Positions 46,719 to 55,064 of a DNA stretch of 64,000 nt are shown in pieces (within the stretch, counting starts at the first letter, position 1; every line of letters starts with the position of its first letter). Below the pieces are notes generated by a model that saw nothing but the letters and a program-made list of their open reading frames with translations, was not told the origin of the DNA and did no database searches. The stretch comes from Bacteriovorax sp. Seq25_V (GTDB taxonomy: Bacteria > Bdellovibrionota > Bacteriovoracia > Bacteriovoracales > Bacteriovoracaceae). The stretch spans positions 124,001 through 188,000 of the forward strand of contig NZ_AUNI01000009.1 of NCBI RefSeq assembly GCF_000447795.1, in the 5' to 3' direction. The position numbers were made by a program, and so were the translations under genes.

Positions 46719-47501
46719 TTAACGTGCTTTGTCGATATGTTCCGCGTCAGTAGCAGCAAACCAACATGCCGGTCTTTCCTCGTTTAATGCACCGGCTATA
46801 AATGTATCTAGTCGACATTGAACACTTGGATACGAGTCAAAAATTGTGTTTTCGACAATGTTTTGACTTGGAGTGTCGGCATGTACTTCTTCATCTCCAT
46901 TTAAAAGACTAAGATTACGTGTCAAACTAGCCCCCGCCACTGCAATTTTTAAGCATGTTTCAAAATCAGATGCTTCTTCGAAGTTTTCATAACATCGTGA
47001 AGTAATGTATGGGTCAACATTATCAACTTCATCGAGTCCATATGCTACGTCATATTTTCTCATACATTCTGTACTAGCAAAGTAATCAGATTGCCCTTCA
47101 CTCGACATATGTGAAAGGTATTTATTTTTGATCATTGGGTCACCGCCAATAATGTGACCGATTTCGTGGCAGGCCGTGAGGACAAAGGCCGCATCTGTCA
47201 TATAAGGAAGTCTAGCGAGTCCACCCCAGAAGTTGATGCTAAATGTTCCATCGCTCTCCTTATTGGCCCAAGCTGAAAAATATGAAGTGTTCCAGTCCTT
47301 AGTTTTAACGACTAGGACGCGCCCTTTTTGTGCGGACTCAACATGGTAGAGCCTCCAAGTATTTTCAATTATTTTTTCAAACGATTCTTTGCTGACCGTT
47401 GAGCCTCGTTGTTCATCGGGAAGTATCTGCCAATAACCAATACCGGCAGTGGTTGCAGCAAACATCGAAATTTGTAGGACAATAAGAATAATGTATTTCA
47501 C
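46719..47501 (-). CDS. Exported zinc-metalloprotease-like protein
   Basis: The 260-residue protein starts with GTG, has a signal peptide (MKYIILIVLQISMFAATT), and a HEIGHIIGGDP zinc motif (HExxH). A downstream SEGQSDYFASTEC may supply the third ligand, as in gluzincins. Cysteines in the C-terminal half (TECMRK, SRCYEN, ETCLKI, VQCRLD, PACWFA) could form disulfides. This is not a standard M48 sequence, so the exact family is unsure. A role in periplasmic or secreted proteolysis is inferred. Confidence 0.7.
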   Translation of the reverse strand: MKYIILIVLQISMFAATTAGIGYWQILPDEQRGSTVSKESFEKIIENTWRLYHVESAQKGRVLVVKTKDWNTSYFSAWANKESDGTFSINFWGGLARLPYMTDAAFVLTACHEIGHIIGGDPMIKNKYLSHMSSEGQSDYFASTECMRKYDVAYGLDEVDNVDPYITSRCYENFEEASDFETCLKIAVAGASLTRNLSLLNGDEEVHADTPSQNIVENTIFDSYPSVQCRLDTFIAGALNEERPACWFAATDAEHIDKAR

Positions 47502-47551
47502 TCAGTGCTTCTACCATGAGAAGCACTCTATTGTTTGAGAATTTGTAATAA

Positions 47552-48178
47552 TTACATTAGTTTAGTGAACTGATTCTCAAGATCCATCAGTTTGTCTCTA
47601 AGAGTTTTGATGTGAGCATCAAGATTTTCTTTAGTTACCTCTTCAGTAATAAAGTAGGGCTCACCGTAGAGAATATGCATGGTTCCAAAAGGTAGTGGAA
47701 GCCTTAGTTTGTCCCAAGAGCGAAATTCTTTCCTGCGAGTTGAGATCACGCAATAAGGTAGAATAGGGCATCCTGTAAGCTGGGCAATCTTAAAAATTCC
47801 AGGCTTTGGCTCATGAACTGGACCACGAGGCCCATCGACAGTAAGTCCTGCGTGATGATGAGTTTCATTGATATGTTTAACCATATCCATGAGGGCCTCT
47901 TTTCCACCACGTGAAGAACTTCCACGGGCAGTGTAGATATTAAATTTCCTCGCGGTATCAGAAGCTATCGTGCCGTCTTTAGATAAACTCGTCATGGAGA
48001 CCATTGGAGTTTCAGCATTGAGGATGCACGAAACGAGGTTGTTATGCCAAACGGCCATAATGTAATTCCCATGAGGGCTTAGTTTTTTAGCCTGCTCACG
48101 AAATTCAATATTGTGATACTTCTTACGACTTAGAAGTTTAAAAACAGAAACGAGAATATAAATAAGATTAGCTATCAT
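47552..48178 (-). CDS. DUF374-type acyltransferase family protein
   Basis: The 208-residue protein fits the DUF374/lysophospholipid acyltransferase-like family: the HNN motif in AVWHNNLVSC in place of HxxxxD, ARGSSSRGG, LTVDGPRGPVHEPKPG and YCVISTRRKEFRSWDK. Relatives are linked to lipid A or membrane lipid acylation. It starts with an N-terminal hydrophobic helix. It has its own unit between the metalloprotease and a short divergently transcribed gene. Confidence 0.8.
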   Translation of the reverse strand: MIANLIYILVSVFKLLSRKKYHNIEFREQAKKLSPHGNYIMAVWHNNLVSCILNAETPMVSMTSLSKDGTIASDTARKFNIYTARGSSSRGGKEALMDMVKHINETHHHAGLTVDGPRGPVHEPKPGIFKIAQLTGCPILPYCVISTRRKEFRSWDKLRLPLPFGTMHILYGEPYFITEEVTKENLDAHIKTLRDKLMDLENQFTKLM

Positions 48179-48260
48179 GAAAAAATCCTAACGAAGGTCT
48201 GTCGATTTGTTAATTGAAAACTTTATGTTTATCATAAATAAAAACACGAGGGGATTTATT

Positions 48261-48608
48261 ATGAAAAAGTTGATTGCATTATTTTTTGCTGTATTCGCAT
48301 TTCAGGTAGCTGCATTTGATGCAAAATTTGAAATTGGTATGTATGAAGGAAACTCTGAAAGGTATTTTGACTCTTTCTACATTGAGAATGATGTTTTCTA
48401 TGCTGTTTCGGGAAAAATGGTTAGAGAAATGGGACCAATTGAATGCATTGGTGAAGATATTTGTATGGGTGGTCCATACTTAAACGATTCAGATCTTCCA
48501 GGGATTTTAAACGTCACTGTAGTTTTAAAATCAAGAACTGATTATGATGCAATAGTGTCAGCAATTCATGACGAAGCACAGATGTATTTTTTAACTTTAA
48601 AAAATTAG
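48261..48608 (+). CDS. Small exported protein of unknown function
   Basis: The 115-residue product has a signal peptide (MKKLIALFFAVFAFQVAAF). The mature part has two cysteines (IECIGEDICM), which may form a small disulfide loop. The start at 48261 is preferred over 48207 because it gives the signal peptide and has AGGGG upstream. It overlaps the end of the convergent photolyase gene by four bases. I recognise no family. Confidence 0.65.
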   Translation: MKKLIALFFAVFAFQVAAFDAKFEIGMYEGNSERYFDSFYIENDVFYAVSGKMVREMGPIECIGEDICMGGPYLNDSDLPGILNVTVVLKSRTDYDAIVSAIHDEAQMYFLTLKN

Positions 48609-49906
48609 TCTAAGTTTTCTTTGTAAAGGGCCAGAGTTTTTTCTCTGGCTACTTTGTGATCTACCATCGGTTTCACATAATCACTTGTTCCAAATTCAGG
48701 AACCCATTTTTTTACATAAATAAGTTCGGGGTCAAACTTTTCCATCTGAGTTGTTGGATTAAAAATCCGAAAATATGGAGCAGCATCGCAACCACTCGAA
48801 CTCGCCCACTGCCAGTTTCCATTATTACTTGCGAGATCAAAGTCGAGGAGCTTGCTAGCGAAGTACTTCTCTCCAAGTCTCCAGTCGATTTGTAAATCTT
48901 TTACAAGGAAGCTTGCAGTAATCATTCTAACACGATTATGCATATGTCCTGTTTTATTAAGTTCACGCATTCCTGCATCGACAATTGGGAAACCAGTCTG
49001 CCCCTCACACCAACGCTTAAAGTTGTTTTGATCATGGGACCAAGGAATCTTACGATACTTTTCTTTGAATTCCTCGTTCACAACATTTGGAAAATTAAAG
49101 AGTATTTGAGAAAAGAATTCACGCCAAATAAGCTCACTTAACCAAGTCTCATTTATTTTCTTTGCTTCTCTTACATACTCTCTAATAGAAATGGTACCAA
49201 AGCGTAGGTGAATCCCTTGAAGTGAAGTTCCATCAATGGCCGGAATATCGCGCGTATTGTGATAATCTTTTAATTTAACTTTTTCGATTTGTGCTTTTGG
49301 AAAAATCTCTCCAACATCTTCATAACCCATGTCTGTAAGTGAGATAATCTTCGATGCTTTCTCCTTATGGAGATTATCGAGCGCTTTTTCACTTAGAAAG
49401 CTTGCGGTATCTTTTGCTGTTAGATTTTGAAGCCACTTATTCTTATAAGGAGTGTAGACTGTATAAGGTGTGCGATCATTTTTTAAAATTTCATCACCTT
49501 CAAAAATCACATGGTCTTTGAAAGTATGAAAAGATATACGATGCCTAAAAAGTAGATCAGAAATTTCATGGTCTCTTTTTATCGCGCTTGGTTCGTAATC
49601 TCGATTTGTGTAAACTGCATCAAATTCTTCTGTCTTAATGAGGTCTTGAAAAACTTGTGAAGGAGTTGAGTAGAAAACACGTAAATTAGCTCCATATTCT
49701 TTAAGTTCTTGATGGAGTGTGGAGAGTCGGTGATGAATAAAGCTTACACGTTTGTCTTTTGGGTCGGAGAAATTCTTTAGGATATTTTTATCGAAGATAA
49801 ATATCGGAATGACCTTATTTCCACTTTTAAGGGCCTCAAATAATCCGCGATTGTCTTTTAGTCTTAGGTCTCTTCGAAACCAGAAAATAGCTTTGTTCAT
49901 ACTCAT
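48605..49906 (-). CDS. phr: Deoxyribodipyrimidine photolyase (class I)
   Basis: The 433-residue flavoprotein repairs UV-induced cyclobutane pyrimidine dimers with light. The N-terminal antenna domain starts AIFWFRRDLRLKDN. The FAD domain contains ELIWREFF, GQTGFPIVDAGMREL, MHNRVRMITASFLVKDL, and FDLASNNGNWQWASSSGCDAAPYFRIFNP. All hallmark residues of the class are present. The start may be the internal Met at 49900 (MNKAIFW), as neither has a strong ribosome site. Confidence 0.95.
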   Translation of the reverse strand: MSMNKAIFWFRRDLRLKDNRGLFEALKSGNKVIPIFIFDKNILKNFSDPKDKRVSFIHHRLSTLHQELKEYGANLRVFYSTPSQVFQDLIKTEEFDAVYTNRDYEPSAIKRDHEISDLLFRHRISFHTFKDHVIFEGDEILKNDRTPYTVYTPYKNKWLQNLTAKDTASFLSEKALDNLHKEKASKIISLTDMGYEDVGEIFPKAQIEKVKLKDYHNTRDIPAIDGTSLQGIHLRFGTISIREYVREAKKINETWLSELIWREFFSQILFNFPNVVNEEFKEKYRKIPWSHDQNNFKRWCEGQTGFPIVDAGMRELNKTGHMHNRVRMITASFLVKDLQIDWRLGEKYFASKLLDFDLASNNGNWQWASSSGCDAAPYFRIFNPTTQMEKFDPELIYVKKWVPEFGTSDYVKPMVDHKVAREKTLALYKENLD

Positions 49907-49959
49907 ATCTTATCAAAATTACAGCGTATTGTGACCTTGGCAAAACCTCGACAGCTTTA

Positions 49960-50120
49960 TTTAAACTGCTCCATTTAAATGGGGACAGAACTATTGCTTG
50001 CTTAATGATTACATCACTATAGATAAAGCTATTTCCGGCGGTTCGAGCATTAGGACAGTAAATATCTAATATCGTGGAGAAATTTCTAAAATTATCCCCA
50101 TTTAAGTGGAGCAGTTTAAA
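49960..50120. repeat. Short inverted-repeat element (MITE- or REPIN-like)
   Basis: A 26-base sequence (49960-49985) and its inverted copy (50095-50120) match at 25 of 26 positions and enclose 109 bases without coding capacity. Each arm holds a palindrome (CCATTTAAATGG, one G-T change on the right) next to a TGGGGA motif. The layout fits a REP doublet (REPIN) or a tiny non-autonomous transposon. No target duplication is obvious and no transposase is in the window. Confidence 0.6.
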
Positions 50121-50191
50121 AAATATTCAATCGCCTATCAATATCAATATGTTAGTGATAGATACGGGGAAATTACTTTTAGGGGAAATAG

Positions 50192-50710
50192 ATGAAGAAA
50201 TTTGTGATTGGTAGTTTCGCAGTTATTGGTGGATTAATTGCCATTGTTATTGCCGCATTATTTACGGGATTTAAAGTTCAAAAAGATGAGGAAGGGTTTT
50301 CTAAAGTTGATCTTTTTTGGGGCGCAATCAAAGTAGATGAAAAAACGCAAAGAGTAAGAATCTTCGGTGATTTTGTTGACGTTGATGGAATGAATAAGAA
50401 AGTAAAAGTTGCAGATATTGTTGATGTTGATGGGGAAAAGGAATTTGTAAATATTGATAATGGAACAATCCTTGTCGATGGAAAATTAAATGTCGTTAAG
50501 ATCAAAAAGGACCTTGTATCAAAGGTTGAAGAAGATAAGATCTTTATTAGAAATGATTTTAATTCAGCAAAGCTTGGAGTAATTGTTGCCCTGGGAAAAG
50601 AGTCCGAGGGAATTTTTATTAGAGGCAAGAAGACTGGAGAAGATGAAAAGTATATCCATGTTCAATCGGATGATCAAAATATCAAGATCGACGTTAAAGT
50701 CGAGATGTAA
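50192..50710 (+). CDS. Membrane-anchored protein with beta-strand tandem repeats
   Basis: One N-terminal helix (about 5-27, IGSFAVIGGLIAIVIAALF) precedes about 140 residues of repeating beta-strand units of 15-16 residues (GDFVDVDGMNKKVKV, ADIVDVDGEKEFVNI, NGTILVDGKLNVVKI), which suggest a small beta-solenoid. The rest of the fold is unknown. AGGGGAAAT lies before the ATG. Its neighbours give no functional hint. Confidence 0.65.
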   Translation: MKKFVIGSFAVIGGLIAIVIAALFTGFKVQKDEEGFSKVDLFWGAIKVDEKTQRVRIFGDFVDVDGMNKKVKVADIVDVDGEKEFVNIDNGTILVDGKLNVVKIKKDLVSKVEEDKIFIRNDFNSAKLGVIVALGKESEGIFIRGKKTGEDEKYIHVQSDDQNIKIDVKVEM

Positions 50711-50732
50711 AAAAAGGGCCTTGTTAGGCCCT
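50711..50732. terminator. Bidirectional terminator between convergent genes
   Basis: An AGGGCCT/AGGCCCT stem (50715-50732) is preceded by AAAAAA (a U-run on the minus strand) and lies at the end of both genes. Confidence 0.75.
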
Positions 50733-52494
50733 AGTCATTTTTTAAATTAATAAATTCAAATTTTGTAACATCGACTAAGCCCTTATCCGTGATCTTTAGT
50801 GTTGGAATTACTGGTAGAGCAAGAAACGCCATTTGAATAAATGGTTCACTTAAATGAACGCCAATATCTTTACATGATTTTTTAAGGGCAATGATGCCAT
50901 CATTGATTTCTTGAGCATCAGCGAGGCTTAAAAGACCAGCAATAGGAAGTGGAAGACATGAATCAATTTTCTTATCTTTTACTACACAGAAACCACCACC
51001 AACATTTAGTAATTGATTAGCAGCTAGAACCATATCGTCTTCAGATTTTCCAATAACAATAATATTGTGAGAGTCGTGGGCAACACTTGAAGCAATCGCT
51101 CCTGACACAATCCCAGAGCCATGAACTAGTCCAAGACTTGGTTTATTTCCTTGCCCATATCTTTCAAAAACTGCAATGTAAGCAATATCATCATGAGCAA
51201 ATTTACCGTCTTTGTAATCAATTTTTAGGTGTTCCGTAATGATCTCATCTTTTACGATTCCGATAACATTATAGTTTCCATTAGTCAGAGAGTAGTTAAG
51301 TTCTTCTAACTTAATTTCATCTCTTTTCATTGTGTTTTGAATTGGAGGATTCGACTTTTCTAGTTTCTCTTGAATCTTATCCTGTAGTGAAAGTTCACTA
51401 ACAAGCTCACCTTTGATAAATACTTCTTTAATATCAACAGTTCTTAGATCATTTAGTAGAATAATATCGGCTTGTTTCCCTGGAGCAACAAGACCCATTC
51501 TCTTAAGTCCAAAATGTTTCGCTGCTGAGTAGGAAGCGAGACGGTAGGCTACGTGGATAGGAGTATCAAGTTCGTTGATCATTTTCTTAACCATGTAGTT
51601 AATATGACCTTCGTTGAAAATTTCATACGGATTTCTATCATCAGTACAAAGAAGACACTGACACGAATTAAAATCATTAACGATTGGAACAAGAGTTTTC
51701 AAGTTCTTTGCAACTGAACCTTCTCTTATAATTAGGCCCATTCCTTTTTGTAACTTCTCACGACCTTCGGCTGCAGTGACTGTCTCGTGACAGTTTTGTA
51801 CACCCGCTGCGATATACGCATTCAAGGCCTTCCCTTGAAGTAGAGGAGAGTGACCATCAAGGTTTAAGTGTTCAAAGGCTTCTAGCTTATCAAGAACTTC
51901 ATCATTGCCATTGATAACGCCTGGGAAGTTCATCATTTCCGCAAGTCCGAGAACATTTTTGTGATCAACATATTCTTTCATATTGATGAGATCAAATTGT
52001 CCACCATTAGTCTCAAAACCCGGAAGAGCAGGAATACATGAACTCACTTGAACAAATAAGTTTTGATTCATGATCTCACTACATCTTAGAAACCAATTAA
52101 AACCAGTCGCTCCCATAACATTTGTAATTTCATGGGGGTCACAAATTGCCGTTGTTGTTCCAAGTGGTAGCGTTAACTTTTCAAATTCAAATGGATGCAT
52201 CATTGATGATTCAATATGAAGGTGTCCATCGATGAAACCTGGAACGGCAAATGCTCCCTTGGCATCGATTGTTCTCTTGGCCTTTTGATCATCATATTCT
52301 TTTCCGATCCCTGCAATTGTTTGTCCACTAATTGCAATAGAGCTATCAGTGATGTCGCCGTTTACAAGATCAAGAATTTTTACATTTGTAATAAGGATAT
52401 CAATTTCTCCGTCACCTCTAGCAACAGAGAGAACTTTCTTTAATTGCTCACGAGCAATTCTTTGAGTTGCTTTATCATTTAATGATTTAGTCAT
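50731..52494 (-). CDS. ade: Adenine deaminase
   Basis: The 587-residue metal-dependent hydrolase converts adenine to hypoxanthine in purine salvage. The N-terminal amidohydrolase domain has FIDGHLHIESSMM and AICDPHEITNVMG with its metal ligands, NCHE with a conserved His/Glu, and LCTDDRNP. The C-terminal domain contains VSGAIASSVAHDSHNIIVIG and GGGFCVVKDKK. Length and motif order are typical. Confidence 0.95.
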   Translation of the reverse strand: MTKSLNDKATQRIAREQLKKVLSVARGDGEIDILITNVKILDLVNGDITDSSIAISGQTIAGIGKEYDDQKAKRTIDAKGAFAVPGFIDGHLHIESSMMHPFEFEKLTLPLGTTTAICDPHEITNVMGATGFNWFLRCSEIMNQNLFVQVSSCIPALPGFETNGGQFDLINMKEYVDHKNVLGLAEMMNFPGVINGNDEVLDKLEAFEHLNLDGHSPLLQGKALNAYIAAGVQNCHETVTAAEGREKLQKGMGLIIREGSVAKNLKTLVPIVNDFNSCQCLLCTDDRNPYEIFNEGHINYMVKKMINELDTPIHVAYRLASYSAAKHFGLKRMGLVAPGKQADIILLNDLRTVDIKEVFIKGELVSELSLQDKIQEKLEKSNPPIQNTMKRDEIKLEELNYSLTNGNYNVIGIVKDEIITEHLKIDYKDGKFAHDDIAYIAVFERYGQGNKPSLGLVHGSGIVSGAIASSVAHDSHNIIVIGKSEDDMVLAANQLLNVGGGFCVVKDKKIDSCLPLPIAGLLSLADAQEINDGIIALKKSCKDIGVHLSEPFIQMAFLALPVIPTLKITDKGLVDVTKFEFINLKND

Positions 52495-52534
52495 AAATAT
52501 TTCCTATCTAATTATATTAAAGGACATCATAGAT

Positions 52535-53362
52535 TTATGGAAATGATAAGACAAGGCTTGTACAGCCTCGATTGGGCTTTTGGGTGAGAAGATTGTCAAA
52601 GTGGGAATTTCGCACTTCTTTATATGGAATATACTCATTTTTCTTTGTGTGAATAAAGTGGAGAAATGAACCTTTTCTTTCATCTTCAGCATCTAGTGCA
52701 GCGTCAAGTAGGGCATCAACATATTTAAGTTTATTTCTTGCTAAAAACCAGGCATCAGGATTTGTTGGGAAATATTCGGCTTCAAGATTTCCTAAGTTTT
52801 TTAGCGAAGTAATTTTATTATAGTCTTCAACATGATGATAAGTTTTTCCAAGCCAGAGCATATTCTCTTCTTGCCCTGGAACAGCGAAGAGTTCGTTATC
52901 ATCGACTAAAATAGTATTTCTTAAATCGAAACCAAGTGGGGCTAAGTTTTTTTTATATCTTTTACTAAATCTTCCCTCTGTTGCAACCTGGGTAAGATCG
53001 TTAAAGGAGTAAACTTCAGTTGTATAGCTTAAAAGTGATTTTCCTTGGTCCGATTTAATTTGTTTTAAGAGTTCTAGGTTTCTTGATTCCCCACCGCCAC
53101 TAAAAAAATAAATATCGACATTATCTCTTTTTGAAAGCTTCTCAATCATCTCAACCACACCATCATTTACGCGATAGGTTTCTCCTTCGACTGTTACAGT
53201 ATGGGAATCTTTCTTAGATGTTGAGGGGGCGACAATAGTGTAATCAATGTCAAAGATAATACTAATCCTTGACCTCTTATCACTTGCTGGCCCACGCTTG
53301 TTAGAGCACGCGACAAAGAAGGTGAGTATTAATATCTGAGTAATTAGAACGCTTATTTTCAC
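52535..53362 (-). CDS. FCP1-like HAD phosphatase lipoprotein
   Basis: The 275-residue protein has a lipobox at Cys19 (TFFVACS) and a NIF/FCP1-type HAD domain: IIFDIDYT (nucleophile Asp38, acid Asp40), SGGGESRN, KRYKKNL and ILVDDNELF. The DxDxT motif and double Asp are those of FCP/SCP protein phosphatases, which are mostly cytosolic; here the domain would sit in the periplasm. Its substrate is unknown. A long C-terminal tail (residues 195-275) has no known domain. Confidence 0.75.
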   Translation of the reverse strand: MKISVLITQILILTFFVACSNKRGPASDKRSRISIIFDIDYTIVAPSTSKKDSHTVTVEGETYRVNDGVVEMIEKLSKRDNVDIYFFSGGGESRNLELLKQIKSDQGKSLLSYTTEVYSFNDLTQVATEGRFSKRYKKNLAPLGFDLRNTILVDDNELFAVPGQEENMLWLGKTYHHVEDYNKITSLKNLGNLEAEYFPTNPDAWFLARNKLKYVDALLDAALDAEDERKGSFLHFIHTKKNEYIPYKEVRNSHFDNLLTQKPNRGCTSLVLSFP

Positions 53363-53611
53363 GCCTAATTTATCGGTAGTTTGGTCAATATTCTTAGATT
53401 TTGACCAGCAAATTGGGCGATGGAATAAAATGTGAGGAAATCTTAACTCTTTCTCACAGTTCTTCCACGATTACCCTTTAGAATTTATCGATAAGTACCC
53501 GAAATTTTTTACCTTGTTCGTTTTTGAGATCTTAACATAAATTAAGCAGTGTACGTTTATGAACAGGGCTATTCTCGAATTAGGTTTTAAATCAATTAAT
53601 GGAGCTATGAA

Positions 53612-54097
53612 ATGGGTTTACGAGAGGAAAAAAAGAAAAAGACGAGAGAAATGATCCTAGAGAAATCGTATGAACTTTTCACTGATAAGGGTGTTTCAAA
53701 TGTTGGTATGAGAGAGCTGGCCCAGAAATGTAATTTAGGGATAGGTACTTATTATAACTACTTTAAGAGTAAGGATGAGGTTGTTATAAGTTTGCTCGTA
53801 GATAAGCTTAATTTAGCCTTGGACGCTCTTAATATCAAAAGAGTACTAAATTCAGACCAACTATTAAGTGTGTTCAAGCAGTTAAATAATAGTCGTAGTA
53901 TTTTTGAGTCTTTCATACCAATTGCAATGAATATTGAGAATAGTCCACACCTGAAGGGACTAAAAACAGTTATTAAAGAGCATTTTTTTGAAGGAAAGGA
54001 CTTACAAGGCTTCTATTTATTTATCACAGCGGCTCATTACTTCTTAGAAAATGAGAATGAAATTGATCGAGTACACTTTATAAAAAGTATTATTTAG
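53612..54097 (+). CDS. TetR-family regulator
   Basis: The 161-residue protein has a TetR helix-turn-helix at about 12-58 (EMILEKSYELFTDKG, VGMRELAQKCNLGIGTYYNYF) and a short ligand domain, at the low end of family length. The start at 53612 has GGAGCTATGA upstream. The gene is followed at 46 bases by a radical SAM enzyme, which it may control. The 250 bases before it hold no gene. Confidence 0.85.
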   Translation: MGLREEKKKKTREMILEKSYELFTDKGVSNVGMRELAQKCNLGIGTYYNYFKSKDEVVISLLVDKLNLALDALNIKRVLNSDQLLSVFKQLNNSRSIFESFIPIAMNIENSPHLKGLKTVIKEHFFEGKDLQGFYLFITAAHYFLENENEIDRVHFIKSII

Positions 54098-54143
54098 CCT
54101 TAATTTCAAAGACATTGTGCACATCCCAATGTAATAAAATGGT

Positions 54144-54998
54144 GTGAAACAATTAGATCGTGTTTATATTGAAATCAGTAATATTTGTAACTTGCAATGC
54201 ACGTTCTGCCCTGTGGTGGAGCGTGATAAGCAAGTTATGTCTTTTGATGACTTCAAAAAAGTTATTGAGGATGCTGCGCCTCTGGCGAAGCAAGTTTGTC
54301 TTCACTTGATGGGTGAACCTCTTGCGCATCCTGAGTTTCAAAAAATTGTAGAATATTGTGAATCACTCAATGTTTTGATTCAGATTACAACTAATGGACT
54401 ACTCGCTAAGAAGTATAAAGATCTTCTGTGTTCGCCAACAATCAGACAAATAAATTTCTCTGTTCAAAGTTATAAAGATAATTTTCCGGAGAGGCCGATT
54501 GAAGATTATATGAGATCTCTACTTGAGTTCTGTGATCATCTTCGCAGTAATAATGAAAATACTTTTATTAATTTTAGATTGTGGAATCTTGGGGATAAAT
54601 CGTTTGAGAATGAGAATGTGATTTCTTATCTGGAGCGATATTTTGATGTCTCGATAAATAGAAATGTCGATGTGGGGTTTAAAAAATCTAAGAAGGTAGT
54701 GGAGAAAATCTATCTCCATTTTGATTCACGATTTGAATGGCCAAGCTTTGATTTACCATATCAGTCAGATAAGGGACGTTGTCATGGTGTTGTGGGACAT
54801 GTTGGTATTCATGCAGATGGAAAAGTCGTACCATGTTGCTTGGATAAAGAAGCAAATGTTGTCCTTGGAAATGTTTTTGAAACTAGCCTAAAAGATATAC
54901 TTCTATCAAAAAGAGCTTCAGATATGCGGGATGGATTCAATAAGGGAATTCGTGTCGAGAAGTTTTGCCAGCACTGTTCGTTTGCTAATAGATTTTAA
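54144..54998 (+). CDS. Radical SAM/SPASM-domain protein
   Basis: The 284-residue protein begins with GTG. Its N-terminal CNLQCTFC (CxxxCxxC, Cys15, Cys19, Cys22) binds the SAM iron-sulfur cluster. The C-terminal part has SPASM-type cysteines (RCHGVVG, VPCCLDKE, FCQHCSF) for auxiliary clusters. Such enzymes mature peptides (sactipeptides, PqqE-like) or modify other substrates. No precursor peptide gene is visible nearby, so the substrate is unknown. It is likely co-transcribed with the TetR gene. Confidence 0.8.
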   Translation: MKQLDRVYIEISNICNLQCTFCPVVERDKQVMSFDDFKKVIEDAAPLAKQVCLHLMGEPLAHPEFQKIVEYCESLNVLIQITTNGLLAKKYKDLLCSPTIRQINFSVQSYKDNFPERPIEDYMRSLLEFCDHLRSNNENTFINFRLWNLGDKSFENENVISYLERYFDVSINRNVDVGFKKSKKVVEKIYLHFDSRFEWPSFDLPYQSDKGRCHGVVGHVGIHADGKVVPCCLDKEANVVLGNVFETSLKDILLSKRASDMRDGFNKGIRVEKFCQHCSFANRF

Positions 54999-55064
54999 CT
55001 TTCAGCATATATTACCTCCTATCTAAATAGTCTGGAATAAATAAAATATTACTAGGGGGGAATT

